A DNA stretch of 10,456 nt, taken from positions 1 to 10,456 of the forward strand of contig VKHC01000193.1 in the NCBI GenBank assembly GCA_015143735.1. The letters run 5' to 3'. Numbering within the stretch: the stretch's first letter is position 1; each line of letters starts with the position of its first letter. Under the pieces are notes generated by a model, which was not told where the DNA came from, searched no databases, and worked only from the letters and a program-made list of their open reading frames with translations. A program made the translations under genes and the position numbers. Below, piece by piece: positions 1 to 9,689 of the stretch. This stretch comes from Synura sp. LO234KE (lineage: Eukaryota > Sar > Synurophyceae > Synurales > Mallomonadaceae).

Positions 1-2882
1 TCTTTGTCAGAAATGGCCCAATTTTTCATGAAGATGGCCGAGGCAGTGATGAAGAAGAAACTGAAGCCAGGAATGTCAATCCCAGGCTGCAACTCATATT
101 TCCTTTGCAAGTATTTGAAAGATACCATGTTGCAGGCGCGCACGTATTTGTTTTGTGCCATTCGACCAGAGGTAGAGTTCCACCGGTACACTTTCTCAAC
201 GTTGGGTTTCGCGAAGAACGCGTCGGTGGTCAAGCTGGCCCCGAAGAAAGCCGGCGCCGTAGCGGCCACAGCGAATGAGATGAAACTGATGGCGGAGTTG
301 GAGGCGATGAGAGAGCTGGTGGAGTCGTTGAAGAAGCAGTCGGAGGCTGCGGCGGCGATCCAATCGAAGGCTGCGGCGTCAGGAGGCCCCCCGGCTCAGG
401 ACGAAGAGGCGCAACGAATGATCGCTGAATTACAGGCGAAGCTGATGGCCAAACAGACCGATCTCGCTCGAGAGCTCGGGGCCAACGAGGCGGCGGCGAG
501 TGAGGCGGTGGTGGACAAGAAGCAGGAGCAGCAGCGCCTGGAGTACGCGAAGCGTGGCATCTCGCTGACCGCGTTTGAGGCGGAAACGGACTCCCCGTAC
601 TTCATAAACCTGGACGAGGACCCGTTCAGGTCCAACCGTCTGATGTATATTATAAAGAACCCCGTAACAGTGTTTGGAGCCAAGGGGGACATTCAGCCTA
701 TGTCACTCACTGTAGTGCGCAACCACTGCAAAGTGCGGTACGATGAGGGGGAAGAAGCGCTGTATTTGATCGGGGGGAAGGGCGACACGTGGGTGAATGG
801 CCGCGGCGTGTCGGAGGATGAGGAGCGGAAGCTGAATGTGTTTGACCGTGTGGCGATGGGCGACCAGTTGATGTTATTGCGATGGGCTGGGCACGAACAG
901 GAGGGCGAGTCGCCCATGTCCGCGGAGGACGCTGTGATGGAGTTCCAGGAGGGGCTGCAGTCTAGTCGAAATGCCGGCGCTGGGAATAGCACGATGAATA
1001 AAGAGGCACAGGCGGCGATGGAGGAGGAGCGGCGGAAGTTGTTGGAGGAGCGCGAGCGGTGGGAGAAGGAGAAGGACCAGATACAGACCAAGCGCAATGA
1101 AGAGGAGTACAGTCGAGCGATGAACTCCGTAGATAACCAGATCCTGGACTTGTTGCCGAAGGCCAAGGAGGCCAAGCAGACAGTGGACCTGTTGAATCGG
1201 ACCACGATGTCGTTTGATGTGGTGTTGGAAAAGGGTTCGGATGGAATCCCGAAGGTCAAGGTACGCTGGGACTGAGCCTGAGCCGAAGAGTAACTGAACT
1301 GTAATGGATTGTTATCTAATCTATATCTATCACCTAATCATATAATTCGTTCGCCGGCGACAGTTTAGTATATATGAGTTAAGAATAGCACAGGTTCCAC
1401 CCGCGGGGTCCTAAACGCTCGCCCAGCAGATCGTCTGTAGCTCCGCCCTCTCTAACAGGCTCCCTCCACCCTCATCTTCATCTTTTTCCCTCATATTTAG
1501 ATCAGTGTCGAGAACAGTAATCCTAAGCACAGCATCCTTCTAGATCCCACGGACTTCTTGCCGAAACTTTCCCTGCTCAAAGACGAGATGATGAAGCTCA
1601 GGGGAGCCATCGATTCGGGTCGCGAGTACGAGCTGCCTGAGCGCCACGACCCATTCTATCTCATGTTCGACAACGATTTCCTGCTCGGTGAGTCCTTTGC
1701 CCGAGTTCCCGAGCCAACTAATCGCACTCGGGGGATTGAGTCGCAAGATCAACATCTGAGTCCCCTTGCGCGAGCGCTTTTTCCCTGTTGTCCGATAGTC
1801 TAAGTCCAACCATTCCTTTCCTTAGGCACTGCGACGCACTGGCCCGAGTATGCCATTTACAACCTGGAGACGGACCCAGATGAGCGCATGCAGGACATAA
1901 AGAACGCGGCAGTGCCCTACAACACCGTGGGTCTGCTGGACGTCTGCTGGTTCCCGCTCGCCGGCCCCAACGAAGAGGACGAGAAGAAGCAGATCCGTGA
2001 CGTGGACTCAGCGGAGGAGCTGCTCGGGAAGTCGTGGACATACAGGTGGGCCCTGAAATGAGTGGAGAGAATGGTACTCACATGCGATGAATATGACTTT
2101 ATCTTGTCTACATTCTCGAATCACGTCTGCCATCCTTGTCCCGGTTGTACTGTCCGCCTACCTGTCCCGCGTCCAAGACTTGAAGTAAAGCGCGCGTCGG
2201 ACCTGCCTGTCTTTTGTGAGATGGCCTATGTTGAGTACGATTTCTTCGGAGAGACTTTCACCACCGAGACAGTGCAGCAGTCCACCTACTCTCCCGTGTT
2301 CGAGTACACGCACATCCACCACGTGGAGCGAGTGACTCAGGACTTCATCAATTTCTTGAAGGGTTCGGTGGAGATGCATGTCCACGTCACACCACACGTG
2401 GACGGACCTCCGGTAGGGCGGATTTTCTGATCATCAACTATTTATCCTCACTTCGGTGCACATGTACTCAATTGGTCGAGCGACTTCTGTGTATTGTATC
2501 GTATTTTTTAATATCCATACGACGAGAATCGCCTCTCATTACCTCTCTCTTGTGGTAGGATCGGATCGGCACCAACAACGCCATTGTGGTGGAAAGTATC
2601 ACCACGGGTGTCCCCCAAGGATACAATAGCGTGGGTCAGGGGCTTCCTAAAGCCAAGTCGGGAGACGCTGCTCGGATCACTCAATTGGAGGACCAGTTGG
2701 CGAACGCCAAACAGGAGAACGAGGCCCTGAAACTTCGGGTCCATGAACTCGAGTTGAAGTTGGCTGTGTATGAGCCTTTACCTAAAGCAAGACAGTCGAT
2801 TAATAGCGCCCGTCTGAGAGACCAGATTGTCAACGGAACTGTCCAAGGATCCCCGAGAGCTGCCGCTCCCAATGGGGCATAG
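1..2882 (+). CDS. Kinesin-3 family motor protein, 5'-truncated, five exons
   Basis: Microtubule motor of the kinesin-3 (Unc-104/KIF1) type, which normally carries vesicles or organelles. Exons are 1-1260, 1501-1687, 1826-2045, 2178-2412 and 2559-2882; every junction is GT...AG and phases match, giving 741 residues from the window edge to TAG. Numbering from the edge, residues 1-80 are the end of the motor domain (the TFSTLGFAKNA stretch corresponds to the usual TLRFA helix). Residues about 94-185 are coiled coil, 197-296 an FHA domain (LDEDPF start, NHC core, WVNGRG loop), and 333-398 coiled coil ending in the kinesin-3 stalk. Exons 2-3 match the kinesin-3 stalk region (DPFYLMF, then LLDVCWFPLAG). 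Exon 4 resembles the kinesin-3 C2-like region, and exon 5 ends in a short coiled coil (ITQLEDQLANAKQENEALKL) with no PH domain. The domain order FHA after motor identifies the family (established knowledge). The ATP-binding half lies outside the window. The motor end is divergent: the usual SKLTxLL helix is not recognisable. The intron 3 acceptor (CCAAG at 2177) is the least certain junction. Confidence 0.88.
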
Positions 2883-3479
2883 TGCCACCTCGACTTCTGT
2901 ACGTGAAGGTCGGGGATTCGATTTGTTTGTGGATTATAATGGTCTCGTGAAGAATATGGGCAGAGGAAGTGTTGTGGTAGTTGGGATTCTGGAGAGAGGT
3001 GTGATTGGTTCTCTGGGCGTGAACACGGGTGAGGAGCGGGGGAGTTCCATCATGTTGCCAGTTGCATAACGATATGCCAGTTAAAGAGTAAGAGGAATGA
3101 GGTGCATCCATTATATCCTGTTCCAGCCTTCGTAAGGAAATAGGATCGACTTATCTTTCGGCTGGAGGACTATCAGGCCCCTGTGTTGTGCCCTGATCAC
3201 GGCTTAATTCCTCCCAGTGGACAAAAATATCCCTGGTATTCTGTTTTGCAGCTTGGAAAACTGTCGGGAACTTCCTCACTTCACATCTGTGGAGCTTTTG
3301 CCAATTGCATCAAGAATCAATTGAATAGAATTTTCTCCCAAATCTACCAGATTAATATCGTGCACATTAAGAAAATAATGTTAAGAATTATACATTTTGA
3401 ACTGATTACTGAAACCCACCCGGCAGTCGTATAGTACGCATACTTATCGACTTATCCTCGCAAAGGCTCGTTCAGGGCC

Positions 3480-3692
3480 ATGAAATTCTTACAACGCATC
3501 CCCATCCGTCTGCTCCTCGCCTGCCTCACATCTGCAGGTTGCACGAGCTACATGTCACCACAGCCGCCTCCTCTGGACCCATTGTATACAAACCAGATTG
3601 TTCTAGCCCCCCAGAGTATATCATATCGATGGCTAGTGCGTTTTGAAAAAAGTATGGTGTGTGATGCTGGGGCTTTGGCCTCGGCTAGCTAG
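3480..3692 (+). CDS. Doubtful small ORF, 70 codons, signal-peptide-like start
   Basis: An ATG-initiated frame whose first 20 residues look like a secretion signal: two basic residues (K2, R6), then a hydrophobic LLLACL core, then small residues around a cysteine (TSAGC). After that comes a proline-rich stretch (PQPPPLDP). No family is recognised. The rest of the frame has no obvious domain, and a chance 70-codon frame in 1.5 kb of non-coding DNA is unremarkable. It could be a small secreted protein, a first exon, or noise; noise is the most likely. Confidence 0.15.
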   Translation: MKFLQRIPIRLLLACLTSAGCTSYMSPQPPPLDPLYTNQIVLAPQSISYRWLVRFEKSMVCDAGALASAS

Positions 3693-3967
3693 TACTAGGG
3701 GGGGGGCGAGAACAATAACAATTGCAAGTACAGGTTGTAGTTTGAACTGGTTTTTGTCTTGTTATCACATATCGGCGCCTTCAATACCACCATCCTAGCC
3801 TAGCAGCAACGCTTAGTACCCAGAAATAGCTTCGCAAAATTCTTAAACGAAAAATCGAATCATCGCTCCTCAGACGCAGAAAGAATACTAGCCAGTGCGC
3901 GTAGCCACAACACCGCATTCTTAGTGACGGTGGGGGTTGTAGTACACCAAGAGGAGTTCTTCCTCCT

Positions 3968-3985
3968 GGTGATAGTACTATCACC
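3968..3985. repeat. 18-nt perfect palindrome
   Basis: GGTGATAGTACTATCACC reads identically on both strands. It sits in flanking sequence with weaker mirrored pieces (CCAAGAGGAG before it, CTTGG after it), so a longer imperfect hairpin is possible. It lies between two convergent genes. The role is unknown; a dimeric protein-binding site, a hairpin in a 3' untranslated region, or chance are all open. Confidence 0.45.
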
Positions 3986-4402
3986 TTGGTAGAACACTCC
4001 TACTGTCCCTTGTGCCGCCTGCTTCGCCAGCCCCCACCAGGAGCCACGTGCCTTTCAGCAAACAAGGAATAGGAGAACGAATGCAAAAAGTTCCTATAGT
4101 ATACCCCCCTAGATAAGTTGATCACCACCGTCATAATGATGTGGGGGCGCGTAGTGTTTTGTATCGAAGTATGAGGGATCAAGCACAAGGAAGCGCTGTG
4201 AGCACACTATTCCGCTACTAGATTTACGGCAAAAACCATCCTGTACGAAGTACTGTTCTCCTTTAATCGCGAACCCGCTTAAAGAGGACAGAGACGAGGG
4301 GAAGTACACTAGCCAACACATGAATAGGACCCCGCTACACCACTGCGCGAGAGTGAAGGGACATATCCAAAAAAATAGCACTAAGGAAAGGTTAGTGCAG
4401 AG

Positions 4403-6468
4403 TTATCCGTAGCTCAACATTTCCTCTCCGAACCGCACGTCTGCGTGAAGAAAGGCACACGCGCGATCGCGCACACAGCCGTTGCTTTCAAAATGAAAAG
4501 CGTAACAATGCTGCGAAAACTTCTCTTTCCACAGAGCAAAGGATTCTTCTCTGGGCAGCGCTTTCAATCGACTCAACTCCTCATGACTCGGATTCGCACT
4601 GCCAATGTTCAGGTAGTAGTAAGGGTCGCCCCTCTTCTCCCGTTTCGCCTTTCTGATCATCCGCTCCTCGAATCGCTTCCTTTTCCCCAATTCGAGCTTC
4701 TTGTACTCCGCCAACTTCTTGGCTTGCTTCTCTTTGAATGGGTCGAATACGAAGGTATTTAATGTGATGTACTCGACCATCTTTGTTACAATGCCATGAA
4801 TCTGAAGCGGATCCAAAGCGGTTACGCATTCCTCCATGAGTTGGTACTTGAGAAGCTCGTCCTTGCAGATGCGGCGAACGTGAAAGATGACAGTTTTCAT
4901 CGCACAGGGATACTTAGACACCAGATCCAGATATTCTAGAGCCAAACGACATTTGTGAAGTGACCTCTCTTGGGCGGGAACCACAGGTGCACTTGATCCA
5001 TGTCCATGGTCCCCTCCAGCGCGCTCAGCGATACTACCGTCATGTGGAAGTACCGTCCCATCGCTCGATGGCGAGTGTGTAGATTCAGATCCAGGTGCAT
5101 CCCTCCTTTCTCCTCCTGGGCCTAGATATCGCCAGTCGCCTTGGTTCCGCTCGGCATGTGCGACGGGAAAGAAGAGGGACGGGTCGTCCAGCAGTCCCTC
5201 CGCACTCATTACCCCGTCCGCCCCGGTGTAGTCCAAATTCGCCACTGCGTCTTCCCAACATCTTATGCGTCCACATTAAGTGTACATGTAAATTTATAGT
5301 AGAAATAGAGTTTTAAAGGATGAAGAATAATGCTGGTATTCTCCAGCAATCATCCAATACAGCAAGCTGTCGGAGGCAGATGTGAAGTGATTCCTCTATA
5401 GTTAAAACAGTCGCTCCCAGCAAATAAATCAATTTCATACTGTCTAAGCATACATGTATCCCCCGCCCACCCACCTTATGTTTCCATTGGATAATATCGG
5501 CACGGATGTAACGGCTTTTTTAATTTCTTTAACTTGTTCCAAGAGCGCTGCTCCATCCCTTGCTCCGGGTCCATCCCTTCCCACCAAATTTACTCGATGA
5601 CGAGCATGTATTGCTATCATGGAGGCACCTGAAGGACAATATTAAGGATAATAGGTTGATACAAGATATTTCTAAAAATGAGTTGCTACTTGAACTTAAG
5701 ATCACCTGCTTCGGCTAATTGTTTACACAGCTTTATCGTATCATCTAATTCATCTAATAACCTTATTTTAACAAATACAGGAATCGTTAAATTAGATGCC
5801 AAAGTATGAACTATTTCCAGCACTAATGATCGATCCTTCTCGTCCAACAAGTAGGAACCGAAATGCCCGGTAAACGCAATTCGTTGAGGGCACCCAAGAT
5901 TAAGGTCGATTGCGTCACATTTATTCTCAACTATTTTAGCTGCAGTCAGCATTATTTTTGGATTATTTCCGGAAAAATGTGCCACTAGCGGCCTATCATT
6001 GGTAGTAGATTGAAATTCCATTTCCCGATAAGCTTCATCAGCGACAAATCTATCAGAATTCATCATCGGAGTATAGGCTAACTGGACCCCATATTTACGA
6101 CACAGTAGCCGAAAAGGCAATTCTGATCCACCAACCATAGGTGCAAGCACGTATTTGTGCCGCGGCAATTTCGGTCGTAATTCAGATGACAGTGCAGAGA
6201 TTGTAGTATCCAGATTTACAGAGCATTCACCTTCTGATTTTACGATACAGAGCGGTTGAGGAGTGCCGAGTTTCCATTTCAAATGATTTAAACGGGTTTT
6301 CAATGAATCGCCGTCGTCGAAGAGTAGAGTATACTTGAAGAGACTATTGTGCTTCAAAATTTTGCACTTTTTAACATGAACGACTTTTGCCCCGAGGGAT
6401 TTAAACGAATTATCGGACATTGGCCATTCAACGAGAATTCTGTCACCAACCCTTACCATTTTTTCCAT
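4403..6468 (-). CDS. tRNA-dihydrouridine(16/17) synthase, Dus1 type, with Tudor-like and CCCH domains
   Basis: FMN-dependent enzyme reducing uridine to dihydrouridine in the tRNA D-loop; Dus1 acts at positions 16/17 (family knowledge). Exons on the minus strand are 6468-5706, 5628-5475 and 5261-4403, with introns of 77 and 213 nt. Both junctions restore family sequence (AEAG|ASMIAIHARHR; ILSNGNIR|CWEDAV), giving 591 residues. Residues about 4-70 form a Tudor/SH3-like fold (VGDRILVEWP, LLFDDGD, HLKWKL). The barrel starts at APMVGG (109-114). C193 in NLGCPQ is the predicted catalytic cysteine, followed by GHFGSYLL (201-208), IHARHR (261-266), NGNI (302-305) and GVMSAEGLL (322-330). A low-complexity acidic/histidine linker (about 340-400) leads to the helical tRNA-binding domain (RLALEYLDLVSKYP), a lysine/arginine-rich stretch, and a CCCH zinc finger (C558-X9-C568-X5-C574-X3-H578). 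HFSGNNP replaces the usual QFxGNDP. Exons 1-2 are visibly AT-rich and exon 3 GC-rich. ATG 6468 is the only reasonable start; M4 is an alternative. Confidence 0.9.
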
Positions 6469-6524
6469 TTAACCTTTTTGTACGTTGTAGTTGTTCTACA
6501 ATTGTACTTCAATGATACCAAATC
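6469..6524. promoter_or_regulatory. Probable bidirectional promoter between head-to-head genes
   Basis: Only 56 bp separate the minus-strand dihydrouridine synthase ATG (6468) from the plus-strand ATG at 6525. The gap is AT-rich, with a T-run next to the minus-strand start and ATTGTAC at about 6501-6507. No TATA box or initiator can be assigned with confidence. Such close spacing implies a shared promoter, short 5' untranslated regions, or transcripts that overlap the opposite gene. This depends on the ATG at 6525 being a real start. Confidence 0.4.
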
Positions 6525-9500
6525 ATGGATCTTGCTCTGAAAGGGAACTATGATATGGTTTATGATGATTTCCTATTATTATATGATACCGCTATCATCT
6601 ACTTTGATATGCGAGAGAATCTCCAGGGTATTCAGTTCGCAGAAGGATTAAAGTCGCTTGTTGAGTACGAAACAACTCATAAACATGATTTTGTTGTTTC
6701 AAATAGGAAATCGGATGTCCTATGGATTTTATGTCGAGATTTTACTATTGAATTCATAGCGCAAAGATTCTGTCTGGTAAGATATTTTCTTGAAGTAGAG
6801 TAGATGAATGTGTTAAACTATATTGATAAAAATGTGCGAATGTGCTGGAACTTTGTACAATAGTTTGGATACTACGCTGCCAAAGTCCTTACAGTAATTG
6901 ATACTACCTCCGGCGATTCACTTTATCAGTGTTATATTAATTCTTGGGTTAAGGTTTGGGATATGAAATATCAGAAGGTATACTCCATACTTTAAGTAAA
7001 AACTGAGAATCTGAATCTTTTCAATATCACGAAGCAGGCTTTCATACCATATCTTATACGATCAATCATAGAGTGTATACACGAGCTTGCTTCTCCATCT
7101 AGATTAATATTGGAGTCATTCGTGTAGGCCCAACATGATCAATGTCTTCCTTAAAATTTTTATAGTGCTCAACTGTAGGTCAAAGGTTATCTCATCGCCA
7201 TCATTTAATAGCATTTATTCAACAAAAAGTGGCGTGAAGAGCGGTATAATCAATCCTCAAATGGACACTGTAGATAATCAAGCGCATGAATGTAAATCAA
7301 CTATTTCGTTGAAAAATGAGGTCTTAGATGGCATGCATAAAACTGTGGAGTCATCTTCAAAATCACCTCAGGGCTTAAATGTATTCGATTGCTTCCAGGT
7401 GGAGAATTTTCTTAGCTTCCACGTACTTGTACTTTAAAAATCATCGTAAATTATATATTGTGTTAGTGTCCCTGCCAGTTCCTCTTAAAATATAAATCCG
7501 AAATGTTCCACTCCTATAAACTTAGAATAATTTTCATTCATCGCAAATCGTGCCGTTTGGGATATTTTCGAATCACGGTGCTCAATTCCTTGCTTGTATT
7601 TGGATTCTCGTTTGTGCCCACGCAACAGTGGATGTGCAAACAGGCATTCTACGTGGTCCTTCTGCAGCCCTTCACCACGCTCACTGTGCGAATGCTCGCA
7701 TCTGCGCGAGGGGAGGGGTCGGGAGACATGGGAGGCTCGTCTCTGCAGCCTGCGCCCAACTGGTAATCCCCAGCTCGGTCTCGTTATCTGTCTGATTGTC
7801 TAGTAAGACGTCAATTTACGGGTAGTCCAGTATTGCATCGCTGTGCATCTGCATAAGGCCAATGGTTCATATGGTGGACATGTCAAAGATGGCTGGAGCT
7901 GAATGGGTGCAGCTTCTGATACACGCACTGTTTGCGAAATATTGTTTATCTGTTCCAAGTGAATAGGAGATGAACACTATGATTTGAATATGCAACGCTT
8001 GTGTGTCCACGAGTGTGTCTCTCTTGTGTAATCCACAGCCAGACATCACGCACATCTTGACTGGATCATATGACCATCGATGTCCATGTCAAACTTTGAT
8101 TTGCGTCATCCCATCCACGTCCACGCCTCTGTTATGCATGTATGCAACACCACGTATGTAACACCGTTTGTTTGGATGTAAGGACGACCTGCGCCTCCTC
8201 GATTCTCAGACAAGAGGGTGTGCGCGGACTGTACGCCGGCGTCAGGTGAGAGAATGACAGGGCGGTCTTCCCCCCCTCGAATGTGTGAGATGTCAATTAC
8301 ATTAAAGACAGGAAGGACCTGGAATCCTTACCATTATCATACCGCTACCCCACCCTGATTTATGAATGGATTCGCTCTGTCGGTCAGTGTGAGCCTGCTG
8401 CTCTATACCTTGGTGCCGCTGCCCTATTGGAGCTGGTTCGGCGGTGTCCTGGAGACGTTAGCTTTAAGGGACATTCTATACATGAGCCAACGATACAGCA
8501 CGAGCGGTGGCCTCGGCGCCGCCTCCTCCCCAACCCTCGTGTCTCCTGTACCTGTACCTCGGCCCCCTCCCCCCTCCGAGTCCTTGCTAGTTATCTCGGG
8601 GCATTACCTAGGCGATGTGGTGCATCGACTAGTACACCATTTGATGCATCCCCCAGAGTCTACGAGCGCCCTCGGCGAATTACATGGAGGGGAGGAGAGT
8701 ACGGGGCAGGGACTGACTGCTCGCTCAGCCTCGCGGGACCGACCGGCCCGCGCCCCGCGCCTCTGGGTGTACGGGGCGATCACAATCCTCGAGGCTGTGC
8801 CGTGCTTCTTGTCCTATGTCCTATGCAGGTAGTGGGATAAGTAGACATTCCTCGCCTTGTGGACCTTCACTTTGGCCTGGTCATACCTGTCCCCCTCACG
8901 TAGACATGTGCGGTACTGTGTTGTGCATCACCGCGGATACTCCACGCTCGTGTCTCGTCATGGTGATACGTCCACTGACATACTACAGGTCGCTGCTGGC
9001 TGCACTCTGTGGCGAAACGGAAAGGCGGCGGACCGTTCGGGAAGCCCGAGTCAAGGTACAGGGTGGGGGGAGGGAGGGTGTCTCTTGCTCCTCCTTCGCC
9101 AAACCAGTGCTGTAACCCGCCCTTCCGGACCATTTTACACGTTTATAAGCTTTACCCGTACGGAACGCTTATTCAATTTATTATCTCAAGTATGATTGGT
9201 CCTTCCTTTTGTCGCGGCCATATGGTATATATATATGTGTGATATATATTTATGCGCGATGTCCATTTCCCTTTCCTTCTAGATTCGAATTCGATTGATC
9301 GAGATAAGGACTTCAATGTTCATGTCTCTGTACGGTTCATGATTTTCATCTATTTGCGCCCTTCTCACGCGACATGTAACGCAATTCTGTAGTATCTCAC
9401 TGTGCACTGGTCCAAGCCTTCTCCTCCTGTCTCCTGTCCCGAGACAGCAATCCCCACCTTTACCGCAGTCCAGGAGGACCGGGTGGAGTCGGAGAGTGCC

Positions 9501-9689
9501 CGGGCCTCGGGTCGACGGGAACGGTTACGAATGGGCGGCGACCCCTCGAGTGATAGGGACAGCGTCGCGGCGTCGGGGCTGGGGTCAGACAACTTGAGCG
9601 AGCCGTCTGGAGGACGACCTGTTGCCGACCGGCGCCCACGGTCCGCTATAATCAAACCGTTACCCCACACTCTCCTGAAGAAATTATAA
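6525..9689 (+). CDS. Mitochondrial carrier family protein, MTCH-like; ten-exon model, 5' half uncertain
   Basis: Predicted exons: 6525-6776, 6864-6977, 7038-7123, 7179-7398, 7629-7762, 8183-8245, 8388-8828, 8989-9055, 9283-9334 and 9448-9689. All introns are GT...AG, phases match throughout, and the product is 556 residues. The carrier evidence is in exons 5-7: a hydrophobic helix, then PFTTLTVR (238-245), a spacer, CASSILRQEGVRGLYAGVS, and a further hydrophobic helix. This is the carrier repeat layout (helix, P-x-x-x-x-x-x-R, EGxxGLYxG, helix). The Asp/Glu and the first Lys/Arg of the signature are Thr, which resembles MTCH1/MTCH2, degenerate carrier-fold proteins of the outer mitochondrial membrane (recalled, not searched). 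Exon 7 holds a Pro/Ser-rich, then Gly/Glu/Arg-rich insert before another helix (WVYGAITILEAVPCFLSYVLC). Exon 10 is a polar tail. Exons 1-4 (AT-rich, hydrophobic patches such as FIPYLIRSII) match no family I recognise and could be a separate gene ending at 7437. An alternative exon 5 start at 7479 would add 50 residues. Confidence 0.5.
7763..8182 (+). other. Long predicted intron of the carrier-like gene
   Basis: This 420-nt gap lies between donor GTAATC at 7763 and the acceptor ending GTAAG at 8182. Joining across it turns PAPN plus a split TGG codon into W-TTCASSILRQEGVRGLYAGV, the expected spacing of a carrier repeat, which is the main support for the splice. An open stretch at 7831-7955 inside it looks protein-like (AEWVQLLIHALFAKYC), but its phases do not fit as a cassette exon. 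Confidence 0.5.
9221..9253. repeat. AT/TG microsatellite-like tract in an intron
   Basis: Two runs of alternating TA, separated by GTGTG, lie within the predicted intron 9056-9282 of the carrier-like gene, about 30 nt before its pyrimidine-rich acceptor. This is simple-sequence DNA, likely polymorphic in length, with no evident function. Confidence 0.6.

Larger units (their letters stand above)
2883..4402. other. Intergenic region between convergent 3' ends
   Basis: This 1.5-kb stretch separates the stop codon of the plus-strand kinesin gene from the stop codon of the minus-strand dihydrouridine synthase gene, so it should hold the two 3' untranslated regions. I find no reading frame with family similarity and no convincing splice-linked exons. 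It contains a run of nine G at 3698-3706 directly after the 10-nt palindrome CTAGTACTAG (3689-3698), an 18-nt palindrome at 3968-3985, and a weak ORF at 3480-3692. No clear AATAAA-type polyadenylation signal was seen near either stop codon. Confidence 0.6.

Noticed and set aside
693-1259. 188-codon open frame on the minus strand
   Set aside because: It is antisense to the FHA and coiled-coil coding sequence of the kinesin, serine-rich and without any domain; a shadow frame.
4109-4381. 90-codon minus-strand frame just downstream of the Dus1 stop
   Set aside because: It starts at GTG, shows no family similarity and no splice link to the Dus1 gene, which has its own stop at 4403.
7831-7955. Open, protein-like stretch after a CAG acceptor (AEWVQLLIHALFAKYC) as an extra carrier exon
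   Set aside because: Its entry phase fits but the best donor (CCAA|GTGAAT) leaves phase 1, which does not join exon 8183; direct joining of 7762 to 8183 gives a far better carrier repeat.
8867-9133. 88-codon minus-strand frame
   Set aside because: It overlaps the predicted exon 8989-9055, where the plus-strand splice sites and phases are consistent; no domain is seen in it.
6525-9689. Organic solute transporter alpha/TMEM184 or Frizzled-type membrane protein
   Set aside because: PFTTLTV and a SLLAALC stretch briefly suggested these families, but once exons 5-7 are spliced the EGVRGLYAGVS motif supports a carrier repeat, and no other transporter or receptor motifs follow.
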